Origin: Olavius sp. associated proteobacterium Delta 1
Lineage (GTDB): Bacteria > Desulfobacterota > Desulfobacteria > Desulfobacterales > JAFDCJ01
Direction: 5' to 3'
NCBI GenBank assembly: GCA_902749685.1
Contig: CACVKW010001440.1
Span: 1 to 32,244, forward strand
Length of the DNA stretch: 32,244 nt
The translations under genes and the position numbers were made by a program. Shown piece by piece: positions 7,868 through 15,865 of the stretch (position 1 is the first letter of the stretch; each line of letters begins with the position of its first letter). The notes under the pieces were generated by a model, which made no database searches, was not told where the DNA came from, and saw nothing but the letters and a program-made list of their open reading frames with translations.

Positions 7868-8260
7868 ATGAAAATACTAGTAGGATATGACGGTTCCAAT
7901 GTTTCCAAGGAAGCCGTATCTCTGGCCGAACAACATGCAAAGACGTTCAAGGCTGAAATTATTATCGCACACTCGATGGTCGGTGGGCCTGAAGTGCCGC
8001 GCAAAGATTTCGAGATCGCCGAAAATAATATCGAACATGAAAAGAACCGGCTGCTGGACAGTCAAATCCCGTGTGAATCGGTTCTATCGGTTCGCGGATT
8101 TCAAGCCGGTGAGGATCTGGTTCTACTGGCCGAAGAAAATAAAGCTGACGAAATCATTATCGGCGTACGTCGGCGATCAAAAGTCGGCAAACTGCTTTTC
8201 GGCTCCACCGCTCAATATGTAATCCTGAATGCGCCCTGTCCGGTGGTTTCGGTTAAATAG
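7868..8260 (+). CDS. universal stress protein, UspA family
   Basis: A 130-residue single-domain Usp protein. It begins with the typical beta-strand MKILVGYDGSNVSKEA and ends with a nucleotide-loop-like region GVRRRSKVGKLLFGS followed by APCPVVSVK. The loop has Arg where the classic G-x2-G-x9-G-S/T motif has its second Gly, but the terminal GS is kept, so ATP binding is plausible. AAGGAGG stands just before the ATG. Its stop codon overlaps the ribosome binding site of the HAD gene ten bases downstream, so the genes are almost certainly co-transcribed. Confidence 0.92.
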   Translation: MKILVGYDGSNVSKEAVSLAEQHAKTFKAEIIIAHSMVGGPEVPRKDFEIAENNIEHEKNRLLDSQIPCESVLSVRGFQAGEDLVLLAEENKADEIIIGVRRRSKVGKLLFGSTAQYVILNAPCPVVSVK

Positions 8261-8270
8261 GAGGTAAATT

Positions 8271-8978
8271 TTGACAGTATCGTTTGTGTGGTTTGATATT
8301 GGTTATACACTGCTTTACATGCAGCGCGAAGTCACCTATCAACAGGCGTTAAAGAAATTAGGCCATGAGGTTCCGCTGGATGACATTGAACGGGAATTTC
8401 ATTTAACGGATAAACTTTTCATGCGGGAATATCCGGGCCTTTTTCTAAAAGCAAGAGAAGTCTTCATGCCGTCGTATCTGGGCATCATGAACTACCGTTT
8501 GGGATTGAGTCTGAATGTTTGTGAACTGGATTTATGCTGGGATGAAATAAAAAAGAGCATCGATAACTACTGGCTGCCGTTTGATGGCGTAAAAGAAGTA
8601 CTGGCTGAACTAAGGCAAAATTCGGTTGGGCTGGGCGTTATTTCCAACTGGGATTGCACGGCGCGGGATATCCTGTCCGCAACCGGACTGATCGATTTTT
8701 TTGACCACCTGGTTATTTCGTGCGAGGTGGACTGCATAAAACCGGATCCCCGCATCTTTGATATCGCTTTGCAAAAAGCAGCTGTACCGGCCCGGGACTG
8801 CATCTATATCGGAGACAATTACTATGACGATGCCCTTGGCAGTCGCAAGGTCGGCATGCCGGCTTTGATTATCAATCGCTTTGGGAAACTGGGCGTGGAA
8901 GAGATTGAAGATTGTCCGGTGATCGGTCACTTGTCCGATCTTTTTAACTTAATCCCTGAATTCAAGGAACAAAAATAA
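8271..8978 (+). CDS. HAD-superfamily hydrolase
   Basis: A 235-residue HAD-IA-like phosphatase with an alpha-helical cap (about residues 20-100). The start is TTG at 8271, set by GGAGGT at 8260-8265. Core motifs are motif I FDIGYTLL with nucleophile Asp9, motif II Ser125 in ISNWD, motif III Lys157 in CIKPDP, and motif IV GDNYYDD at 181-187. The usual second Asp of motif I (DxDxT) is Gly here; a Gly at that place is known in HAD-IA proteins and may affect substrate choice. The substrate is unknown; the adjacent pantothenate-kinase-like gene suggests a phosphorylated cofactor intermediate, which is inference. Confidence 0.88.
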   Translation: MTVSFVWFDIGYTLLYMQREVTYQQALKKLGHEVPLDDIEREFHLTDKLFMREYPGLFLKAREVFMPSYLGIMNYRLGLSLNVCELDLCWDEIKKSIDNYWLPFDGVKEVLAELRQNSVGLGVISNWDCTARDILSATGLIDFFDHLVISCEVDCIKPDPRIFDIALQKAAVPARDCIYIGDNYYDDALGSRKVGMPALIINRFGKLGVEEIEDCPVIGHLSDLFNLIPEFKEQK

Positions 8979-8979
8979 T

Positions 8980-9804
8980 ATGGCAAGCAATCCTGATACG
9001 CCAATCATCAGTATTGATCGCGGAGCTACTTTCACGGATTTTGCGATGGTTGAATCCGGTCGTTTGAAAGAAACATTCAGTCTTGAAAATCGAAGTTGGC
9101 AAGCCATCAGTTCCTCCTATGCGCATTTGAATACCAAATATCATTCGGACCATATCGTATTCTCGGGTTGTGCGACCGGTATGCCCGCTGCCATGCAGGA
9201 GCGCATCAACATCATTGCTGAAATTGACGCCATCGGATTTGGGGGGGCGGCGCTGGTGAATAGCAGCAATTGCGTTGTCGTGAGTATGGGCACCGGTACT
9301 GCAGTTGTTCATTTCATTAATAACAGTGCCAAGCATGTCGGCGGCTCCGGTGTCGGCGGCGGCACCATCAAAGGGTTAGCTTCTCTGATATGCGGCATAG
9401 AGGATCCGCTGCAACTAGACGCACTGGCCATGCAGGGCAGTGCATCAAACCTTAATCTGACCATTTCGGATCTGGGATATGAAGAAATCAGTTTTTTGGG
9501 TGCGGACATGACGGCAAGCAATTTCGCATCGGTCAAGTCAAAAAAAACTGAAGATCTGGCGGCTGGTATTTTGCGCCTGGTGGGAGAAACGGTTGGTATT
9601 ATTTCCTCAATTTGTGCCCGGGAGTTAAATTGCCGCGAAAATATCGTAATGGTCGGCAAGGTTGCCCACAGCCCCTACATCCGGCAAATTTTGAACCTGG
9701 TCGGGAAGCTGTATCAAACCCGGTTTCTGTATCCGGCTAATCCGGGATTTGCCACAGCTTACGGCGCAGCTTTAAAGTATCAGCACGATCAACGGATTGG
9801 TTAG
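8980..9804 (+). CDS. type II pantothenate kinase-like ATPase
   Basis: A 274-residue actin-fold (ASKHA) protein that most resembles type II pantothenate kinases (CoaW/fumble type), which phosphorylate pantothenate in the first step of CoA synthesis. Visible features are an N-terminal phosphate loop SIDRGATFTDF (usually D-x-G-G-T-x-x-K), MGTGTAVVHF, and the family-like GGSGVGGGTIKGLASLI, then VMVGKVAHSP near the C-terminus. The Lys commonly seen after the first loop is replaced by Asp, so activity on pantothenate is uncertain; a BadF-like regulator or other sugar-kinase-fold enzyme is the alternative. It starts one base after the HAD stop codon and closes the LUD-Usp-HAD operon. Confidence 0.62.
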   Translation: MASNPDTPIISIDRGATFTDFAMVESGRLKETFSLENRSWQAISSSYAHLNTKYHSDHIVFSGCATGMPAAMQERINIIAEIDAIGFGGAALVNSSNCVVVSMGTGTAVVHFINNSAKHVGGSGVGGGTIKGLASLICGIEDPLQLDALAMQGSASNLNLTISDLGYEEISFLGADMTASNFASVKSKKTEDLAAGILRLVGETVGIISSICARELNCRENIVMVGKVAHSPYIRQILNLVGKLYQTRFLYPANPGFATAYGAALKYQHDQRIG

Positions 9805-9850
9805 AGGTGATTATTCATTTTGTATGATTATGGCCTTTTATAAATTAGTT

Positions 9851-9948
9851 AGCCACGAATTGACACGAATAACCACGAATTAAGAATATAATCAGAAACG
9901 GGGTTCTTTCAAAAACAATTTCGTGAAAATTCGTGTTGATTCGTGGCT
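9851..9948. repeat. inverted repeat, AGCCACGAATT type
   Basis: Left arm AGCCACGAATTGACACGAAT (9851-9870) and right arm ATTCGTGTTGATTCGTGGCT (9929-9948) are complementary at 18 of 20 positions, with an internal extra copy AACCACGAAT at 9871-9880. The 98-base element fills the space after the pantothenate-kinase-like gene and before the MBL gene. It is probably a dispersed hairpin repeat. Confidence 0.8.
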
Positions 9949-10028
9949 TCTTTCATCCTTCTAATTTGTTCCATTTTTTCATATAGAAATTGAAAACCTC
10001 CGAATATTACCGGAGTCGAGTCTTGACT

Positions 10029-10760
10029 ATGAAAATTACCACAATCGGCTGGTGGGGGGCTTATCCGAATGCCGGCGAGGCGACCTCGGGCTATCTATTG
10101 GAGTCTGAAGGTTTCTCTGCTCTCATCGATTGCGGATCAGGCGTGTTGGCTCAGCTGCAAAAATATACGGCCCTGCAGACTATCGACGCGGTCGTCCTGT
10201 CTCATTATCATTCGGACCATGTGGCGGATTTAGGGTGTTTGCAATATGCATCCAGAATTTTAATGGATCTGGGTCAGCGAAAACAGCCCCTGAAGATTTA
10301 CGGACACGCTGAAGATAAAAATTTCGATGTTTTAAATTATTTACAATACAGCACAGGATACGCCTTTGACAAGCGGACGAACTTGCAACTGGGTCCCTTA
10401 AAATTTACGTTCTGCCGCAATATTCATCCGGATCCGTGCTATTCAATGCGGATTGAGGAAAACGACCTTGCCTTGGTATATATTTCAGACACCGGATACA
10501 CTGATGACCTGGTGCAATTCGCTCATGGGGCCGACTTGCTGCTCTGTGAATCGAGTCTATACGATGAATACCAGGGACGGATACCCGGGCATTTGACTGC
10601 CGGTGAGACAGGCCATATCGCAGCTGCCGCCGCCGTCCGACACTTGGTATTGACGCATTTGCCGCATTTTGGCAATCACAGCATGCTGGTTGAACAGGCC
10701 CGCAAAAAATATAATGGCCCTGTCGAACTGGCGACAACCGGCAAGTGCTGGAAATTATAA
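10029..10760 (+). CDS. MBL-fold metallo-hydrolase (YhfI-like)
   Basis: A 243-residue metallo-beta-lactamase-fold hydrolase of the RNase Z/YhfI-like branch. The metal motif is SHYHSDH (His59, His61, Asp63, His64), followed by later ligands in RNIHPDP, ISDTGYTDD and LTHLPHFGN. The fold starts at MKITTIGWWGAYP. The start is ambiguous: the ATG at 10029 has only a weak GAG eight bases upstream, while an in-frame TTG at 10023 lies seven bases after GGAG. The frame is open back to 9990. The substrate is unknown. It precedes the ABC transporter genes on the same strand by 66 bases, so it could share their transcript. Confidence 0.85.
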   Translation: MKITTIGWWGAYPNAGEATSGYLLESEGFSALIDCGSGVLAQLQKYTALQTIDAVVLSHYHSDHVADLGCLQYASRILMDLGQRKQPLKIYGHAEDKNFDVLNYLQYSTGYAFDKRTNLQLGPLKFTFCRNIHPDPCYSMRIEENDLALVYISDTGYTDDLVQFAHGADLLLCESSLYDEYQGRIPGHLTAGETGHIAAAAAVRHLVLTHLPHFGNHSMLVEQARKKYNGPVELATTGKCWKL

Positions 10761-10826
10761 GTAAATAATCATTAATAAGGATTTCGCCTGAGACAGGTTT
10801 CATTCACGGTTAGAAAGGAATGATAA

Positions 10827-11747
10827 ATTTTACTTTTCGCTCTCAGAAGATTCGGCCGCTTGATCTTGACGGTTTTACTGATATCGACGATCGTGTTTGT
10901 TGTAATCCGGGTAATTCCGGGCGACCCGGCCCTGGTGATTGCAGGCATTGATGCGTCGCAATCAGACATCGATGCCATCCGGGCCAAGCTGGGAACCGAT
11001 GAGCCGATGCTATCCCAGTACGTCAACTGGATCTGGGATGTTATTCGCTTTGATTTCGGCGATTCCATGATTTCCGGTCAACCGGTCACCCGCCTGGTAT
11101 TAGAGCGCTTCCCGCTGACTTTGTCTCTGGCCCTGATGGGCATTGTTATTTCAATTATTATTGCGATTCCCCTGGGCGTGATTTCTGCGGTTAAGAGATG
11201 GTCATTTTGGGATTATCTGGGCATGGCTTTTTCCCAGATTGGAATGGCCGTGCCGAGTTTTTGGCTGGGCATTCTGTTGCTTCTTTTGTTTTCTGTTAAA
11301 ATCAAAATTTTCCCCCTGTTTGGCTCCGGCACCATTATGCATCTGATCCTGCCGGCGATATCCTTGGGGATTGCAAGGGCGGCCGTACTTCTACGCCTGA
11401 CCAGGGCATCCATGACGGAAGAACTCAGCAAGGAATACGTAGTAACCGCCAGATCCAAGGGGCTGACCAATCGCATGGTCTACTACAAGCACGCCCTAAA
11501 AAATGCGCTGCTGCCGATCATTACGATCGGTGGTATCCAACTCGGCTATATGCTGGGAGGGGCCATTATCATTGAACAGGTTTTTTCATTACCAGGCCTG
11601 GGAAGGCTTTTTCTGTTCGGCGTCTATCAGAGAGACTTTCCGTTGATACAGGGCGGAGTTGTTTTCGTGGCATTTGTCTTTTCCCTGATCAATTTTATAG
11701 TTGATATGTTGTACAGTGTTTTGAATCCCAAAATAAGGATCAGCTAA
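10827..11747 (+). CDS. dppB: oligopeptide-type ABC transporter permease, DppB-like
   Basis: Inner-membrane permease of a peptide/nickel-type (PepT) ABC importer. The conserved N-terminus LRRFGRLILTVLLIST is followed by VIRVIPGDPA, several membrane spans, and the EAA-type loop ARSKGLTNRMVYYKHALKN that contacts the ATPases. The C-terminus SLPGLGRLF is typical. The start is unusual: the first family residues are encoded upstream of the TTG at 10860, but the frame has no ATG, GTG or TTG there, and it closes at a stop at 10824-10826. AAAGGAA lies seven bases before an ATT at 10827, which I take as a possible start (306 residues). An out-of-frame ATG at 10820 would join the frame if one base were removed. 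The ATPases, binding protein and second permease follow downstream. Confidence 0.85.
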   Translation: MLLFALRRFGRLILTVLLISTIVFVVIRVIPGDPALVIAGIDASQSDIDAIRAKLGTDEPMLSQYVNWIWDVIRFDFGDSMISGQPVTRLVLERFPLTLSLALMGIVISIIIAIPLGVISAVKRWSFWDYLGMAFSQIGMAVPSFWLGILLLLLFSVKIKIFPLFGSGTIMHLILPAISLGIARAAVLLRLTRASMTEELSKEYVVTARSKGLTNRMVYYKHALKNALLPIITIGGIQLGYMLGGAIIIEQVFSLPGLGRLFLFGVYQRDFPLIQGGVVFVAFVFSLINFIVDMLYSVLNPKIRIS

Positions 11748-11868
11748 TTAATCCGCCCTGAAAAAAGGAACGATTTCAGAGCTATAGATCGCTATTGGCA
11801 ATTGAAGCAGCTTGTTAGGCCTAATCGCCGGCGGCTTAATTACTTTATGCTTCGCATATTTTTCTTTT
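11746..11868. repeat. interspersed repeat, CCGCCCTGAAAA family, copy A
   Basis: It starts at the stop codon of the DppB-like gene with AATTAATCCGCCCTGAAAA and continues through TGAAGC, GCTTGTT and GGCGGCTTAATTA to CATATTTTTCTTTT. A second copy at 17843-17968 also starts at a gene's stop codon and shares these landmarks in the same order. The outer TTAATCCGCC and GGCGGCTTAA are roughly inverted, so a hairpin is likely. Confidence 0.7.
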
Positions 11869-11949
11869 AGTTTTAATTTTTACATGGTTAACTGCAAAGC
11901 TCGGCTGATTGGGATTACGATGGCTATTTTTATCACGGAGTAATTAGCG

Positions 11950-12942
11950 GTGGCTGAAAACGAATATCTGCTTGACATTCAGGATCTGGATGTCAGTTTC
12001 GAAGCGCGGCAGGGCCCGGCCCATGCCTTGCGGGGATTCAATATTAGCCTGCGTCCCGCTGAAACCCACGCCCTGGTTGGCGAGTCGGGTTCCGGCAAAA
12101 CGGTGACGTCCATGTGCATCATGGGACTTTTAGCCATTCCGCCCGGCAGGGTGAATCGCGGTAAAGCTATTTTCCAGAACCGGGATCTGCTGCAGCTTAC
12201 TGAAAACCAGCGGCGCAAAGTGCGGGGCAAAGATATCGGGATGATCTTCCAGGAGCCCGGCAAATATCTTAATCCCGCCTATAAAATCGGCGAACAGATA
12301 ACCGAATCACTGATTTTGCACTTTCAAATGAAGAAAAAGGCTGCCACCGAAAAGGCCCTGGAACTATTGAGTCTGGTTGGTCTGGGTAAAAACAGGCGTG
12401 TTTTGAGCAGTTATCCCCATGAACTATCCGGCGGAATGAAGCAGCGGGCCATGATTGCCATGGCAATTTCCTGTCATCCGGCTTTGTTAATTGCCGATGA
12501 GCCGACCACTGCTCTGGATGTAACACTCCAGCTGCAGATTTTGAGATTGCTTCTCAAACTCAAGGACAGGTTCGGCATGGGGATCCTGTTCATTTCCCAC
12601 GACCTCGGTGTCGTCAAAGATATTGCGGATAGAGTGTCGGTCATCTATGCCGGTAAGATCATCGAGTCGGCCACCAAAAACCAATTATTTGAAAATCCTT
12701 TGCATCCTTATACCAAATTGCTTTTATTATCGATTCCGGATGCAGCCAAACGCGGCGGGCGCTTACGGGCCATTCCGGGAAACGTGCCCGATGCGGAGAA
12801 TATTCCCGCCGGGTGCAGTTTTCATCCACGCTGTCCCCTGACAGAAGATGTATGCCGTGCTGAGATACCCCCGGATATCGGTTATGGAGACGGCCACACG
12901 GCCGCCTGTTTTTTGATCGGCAAGAAATGGATCGATTCATAG
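11950..12942 (+). CDS. dppD: oligopeptide-type ABC transporter ATPase, DppD-like
   Basis: A 330-residue ATP-binding subunit of the peptide importer. It has Walker A GESGSGKT (44-51), signature LSGGM near 160-164, Walker B Asp184-Glu185 in IADEPTTALDV, and the switch His218 in ISHDLGVV. The C-terminal oligopeptide-transporter domain contains the usual Cys pattern (CSFHPRC, then DVC and AAC, about residues 290-321), which in some homologues binds an Fe-S cluster. The start is GTG at 11950 with GGAG nine bases upstream. The 3' end overlaps the next ATPase gene by 16 bases. A repeat-bearing gap of 200 bases separates it from the permease. Confidence 0.93.
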   Translation: MAENEYLLDIQDLDVSFEARQGPAHALRGFNISLRPAETHALVGESGSGKTVTSMCIMGLLAIPPGRVNRGKAIFQNRDLLQLTENQRRKVRGKDIGMIFQEPGKYLNPAYKIGEQITESLILHFQMKKKAATEKALELLSLVGLGKNRRVLSSYPHELSGGMKQRAMIAMAISCHPALLIADEPTTALDVTLQLQILRLLLKLKDRFGMGILFISHDLGVVKDIADRVSVIYAGKIIESATKNQLFENPLHPYTKLLLLSIPDAAKRGGRLRAIPGNVPDAENIPAGCSFHPRCPLTEDVCRAEIPPDIGYGDGHTAACFLIGKKWIDS

Positions 12943-13889
12943 AGATAAAAAATCTGGTAAAGGACTTTTACGGACGGGGCTTGCTGAATCGCCGCAAACC
13001 CGCCCTGCGGGCAGTCGACCGCGTCAGTTTCAACATCGACCGCAATACGGTGTTCGGCCTGGTGGGAGAATCGGGCTGTGGTAAAACCACGCTGGTAAGA
13101 TCGATCCTGTACCTTGATCCACCAACATCCGGTGAAATCAGGGTTGACGGAGTATCACTGGATAACCTATCATCCCGCCAACTCAGATCTTTCCGTAAAA
13201 GAATGCAAATTGTCTTTCAGGATCCCAACAGTGCCCTGAACCCTAAAATGCGAATTGACGCTAGTCTGGCAGAAGGACTGGTTAACCGCGGATTTCCTGC
13301 GGTAGAGCGCGACAGGCGCATTAGACGCCTGCTGGGTCTGGTAGGAATTGCATCAGCCCACCGCTCTCGATTTCCCCATGAATTTTCGGGCGGTCAAAAA
13401 CAGCGAATCGTCATCGCGCGGGCATTGTGCATGGAGCCTGATTTCCTGGTCCTGGATGAACCGGTTTCAAACCTCGATGTCTCGATCCAGGCCCAAATCA
13501 TCAACCTTCTGCTGGATCTCAAAAAAGAGCTGGCGCTGACATATCTGTTTATTTCACATGATTTGAATCTGGTGGTTTATTTCAGTGATCGACTGGGTGT
13601 AATGTATCAGGGACGGCTGGTGGAGTTGGCATCAGCCGATCAGATTATGAGAAATCCCTGCCACCCTTATACGCGCAAGCTTTTTTCATCGGTGCCGGGA
13701 AAACAAACGGACATTGAAGAAGATGATGATTCAGGGCCGGTAAGTTCCGGAGGGCTTAAAGCAGCAAGGTCCCTTGCCGGCTGTCCCTATGCCGATGAGT
13801 GCCCCATCGGTGATCGAGAATGTAGCGAAGAAGAACCTGTTTTAGTAGAAATAACAGCCGGACACCGGGTCGCCTGTTTTAAGGCGTAA
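12927..13889 (+). CDS. dppF: oligopeptide-type ABC transporter ATPase, DppF-like
   Basis: The second, 320-residue ATPase subunit of the importer. It has Walker A GESGCGKTT, an FQDPNSALNPKM stretch typical of DppF/OppF, signature FSGGQKQR, Walker B LVLDEPVSNLDVS, and ISHDLNLV. The C-terminal Cys pattern (AGCPYADEC, then REC and VAC) matches the oligopeptide C-terminal domain. The ATG at 12927 lies inside the end of the upstream gene in another frame, so translation is probably coupled; no strong Shine-Dalgarno is visible. Confidence 0.93.
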   Translation: MDRFIEIKNLVKDFYGRGLLNRRKPALRAVDRVSFNIDRNTVFGLVGESGCGKTTLVRSILYLDPPTSGEIRVDGVSLDNLSSRQLRSFRKRMQIVFQDPNSALNPKMRIDASLAEGLVNRGFPAVERDRRIRRLLGLVGIASAHRSRFPHEFSGGQKQRIVIARALCMEPDFLVLDEPVSNLDVSIQAQIINLLLDLKKELALTYLFISHDLNLVVYFSDRLGVMYQGRLVELASADQIMRNPCHPYTRKLFSSVPGKQTDIEEDDDSGPVSSGGLKAARSLAGCPYADECPIGDRECSEEEPVLVEITAGHRVACFKA

Positions 13890-14190
13890 GAAAGGCGATG
13901 GTTAAAAGGTTCTGGGTTCAGAGACCTGTCCGCCTTCAGCGGCAGGGTTGAACAGCGAACCGCAGAACAGCAGAATATCGAACCGCAGAATTTCGAAGGA
14001 TAGAATCGCTGCGCTCTGTCTTTTGAATTCATCATAATCGATAGAATTCCTGCCTTCGACATTCGATATTCGCTTTTTTATCCTCGGGTGAGACGCCGCT
14101 ATGCTGGAGTCTCTTTTTCGATCAATCTGGCTACTTCAGCGGCCAGCTACAGCGCTGAACCCTGAACCCTTGAACCTATATCTAAAAGGA
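13890..14190. repeat. low-complexity intergenic region
   Basis: This gap between the DppF-like gene and the binding-protein gene is dominated by degenerate short-period text: GGTTCTGGGTTCAG, GAACCGCAGAATATCGAACC, its rough inverse CATTCGATATTCG near 14060, and TGAACCCTGAACCCTTGAAC at 14156-14175. No credible gene was found. A plus-strand frame beginning at 14101 runs out of frame into the binding-protein gene and lacks a ribosome binding site. Confidence 0.6.
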
Positions 14191-14197
14191 GGAAATC

Positions 14198-15709
14198 ATG
14201 AAAAAATCAATCTATTTTTTTGGATGCCTGGTACTGACGCTCTTGCTGGGGACCGCAGTCATGATCAACCCTGCCCCGGCGCAAGCCAAAACATTAAACT
14301 TTGCGTTGGCGGGCAACCCGGATACCCTGGATCCCCACAAAACTTCGGGCACGCTTACCTTCCAGACCATTAAATCAGTATATGACACGCTGGCGGAACC
14401 GGATATGAGCGGAAAACTGGTGCCGGCCCTGGCAGATCGGTGGCAGGTTTCCGAGGATGCACTGACCTGGACGTTTTTTCTAAAAAAGGGGGTTGTTTTT
14501 CACAATGGCGATACATTCACGGCGCATGATGTCAAAGCGACTTTCGACAGAGTCATGGACAAAGCCACCGCCTCGCCCAAAGCAAAAGAATTTCGCTCCA
14601 TTACTGCGATTGAAGCTGCCGACGATTTTACCGTCATCTTCAAGTTAAAAGAGCCCTCCTCACCTTTGCTGGCGACCCTGGCGTCGGGCTGGGGAGCCAT
14701 TTTGCCCAAGAGCTTGATCGAGGCCGGGCACGATTTTGGCAACCAACCGGTCGGAACCGGACCGTTTGTGCTAAAAAATTGGATCCGGGACAGTCGAATC
14801 ATACTGGACAAAAATGAGAAATACTGGATAAAAGGGCATCCGAAGCTGGATCAGATTATCATGCACATCATCCCGGAACGGTCCATTTCGGTTCAGGGCC
14901 TGATATCCGGACAGATTGATGTGGCCTATCTCATTGACAAGGATGATTTGCCCATCCTGGAGGCCAGCAAGGATGTCAAAATCGATAAATCCATGACAGC
15001 GCTGATTCTGGTTATGTCCATCAATTGCAGCAACCCCGTATTGCAGGATGTCCGGGTACGCCAGGCCTTAAACCATGCCATTGACAAGCAGAAAGTGCTG
15101 GATGTGGCTTACGGCGGCGGCAAACCGATTGGCACGTTCATGGATTACAGCAATGCCTATTACAGGGATTTCGCCTCGCTTTATCCCTATAATCCGGAGA
15201 AGGCTAAAAAGCTGCTGGCAGAGGCCGGCGTCGGGCAGGATACGGTTTTTGAGCTGTTTTTGCCGCAGAATTACGAAATACATGTCAAAGCCGGTGAAAT
15301 GTACCAGGACATGCTGACCAAAGTCGGACTGAACGTGAAAATCAAACTGGTGGATTGGTCGACCTGGATCAGTGACGTGTATCGCGGTGGCAAATACGAC
15401 CTGACCGTTATTGACCACACCGGAAAACTTGACCCGGACGGCACCCTGGGCAGCTATGGTACCAAAAGCCGCTATGTCAAATGGATCAATCCCCGCGCCG
15501 CCGAACTGATCGGTCAGGCCCGCAAAGTGTCCGGGTTTGAAAATAGAAAGCGGCTTTATGACGAAGTATTGGAACTTATGGCCAATGAAGTCCCGTTCAT
15601 GTACCTGGGGTCATCATACCGCCATACCGCGGTCAGAAAAAATGTCTCAGACTTTAGAATGACACCCAAACTGGACACATTTGATTTCAGATGGACCACG
15701 GTGAATTGA
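14198..15709 (+). CDS. dppA: ABC transporter substrate-binding protein, DppA/OppA family
   Basis: A 503-residue extracytoplasmic solute-binding protein (SBP family 5) that delivers peptides, nickel chelates or related solutes to the importer. The first 30 residues form a Sec signal peptide (MKKS, a hydrophobic core, then PAPAQA just before KTLNFAL). There is no lipobox Cys, so it is probably free in the periplasm. Family landmarks include NPDTLDPHKTSG, VVFHNGDTFTAHDVKATFDR, DVRVRQALNHAID and the C-terminal EVPFMYLGS. AAAAGGAGG stands just before the ATG. Length is normal. It lies between the ATPases and the second permease; the ligand cannot be told from sequence. Confidence 0.93.
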   Translation: MKKSIYFFGCLVLTLLLGTAVMINPAPAQAKTLNFALAGNPDTLDPHKTSGTLTFQTIKSVYDTLAEPDMSGKLVPALADRWQVSEDALTWTFFLKKGVVFHNGDTFTAHDVKATFDRVMDKATASPKAKEFRSITAIEAADDFTVIFKLKEPSSPLLATLASGWGAILPKSLIEAGHDFGNQPVGTGPFVLKNWIRDSRIILDKNEKYWIKGHPKLDQIIMHIIPERSISVQGLISGQIDVAYLIDKDDLPILEASKDVKIDKSMTALILVMSINCSNPVLQDVRVRQALNHAIDKQKVLDVAYGGGKPIGTFMDYSNAYYRDFASLYPYNPEKAKKLLAEAGVGQDTVFELFLPQNYEIHVKAGEMYQDMLTKVGLNVKIKLVDWSTWISDVYRGGKYDLTVIDHTGKLDPDGTLGSYGTKSRYVKWINPRAAELIGQARKVSGFENRKRLYDEVLELMANEVPFMYLGSSYRHTAVRKNVSDFRMTPKLDTFDFRWTTVN

Positions 15710-15740
15710 ATATTTTCGATTGAATATTGAATATTTAAGG
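15705..15740. repeat. TTGAATATT quasi-tandem repeat
   Basis: Three near copies of TTGAATATT (one as TTGAATATTTTCGA) run from the end of the binding-protein gene into the following gap. The rest of the gap to 15865 contains no ribosome binding site that clearly marks the start of the next permease. Confidence 0.6.
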
Positions 15741-15865
15741 TACTCTTTCGATTTTAAAAATGACGGAGCGTAGCGACATCCACTCCGCCTTGTATGGTGA
15801 ATCAATTTGCAATCTTCAATTCCGCCTTGTCCGGTTTAGGGGTAGCTTTCGGGAATGCAACGCTT

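Noticed and set aside
10820..10859. ATG at 10820 as start of the permease
   Set aside because: It is out of frame by one base with the conserved permease sequence; reported instead as a possible frameshift or error.
14101..14373. 90-codon plus-strand frame
   Set aside because: It starts in low-complexity DNA without a ribosome binding site and overlaps the binding-protein gene, which has a clear signal peptide and ribosome binding site.
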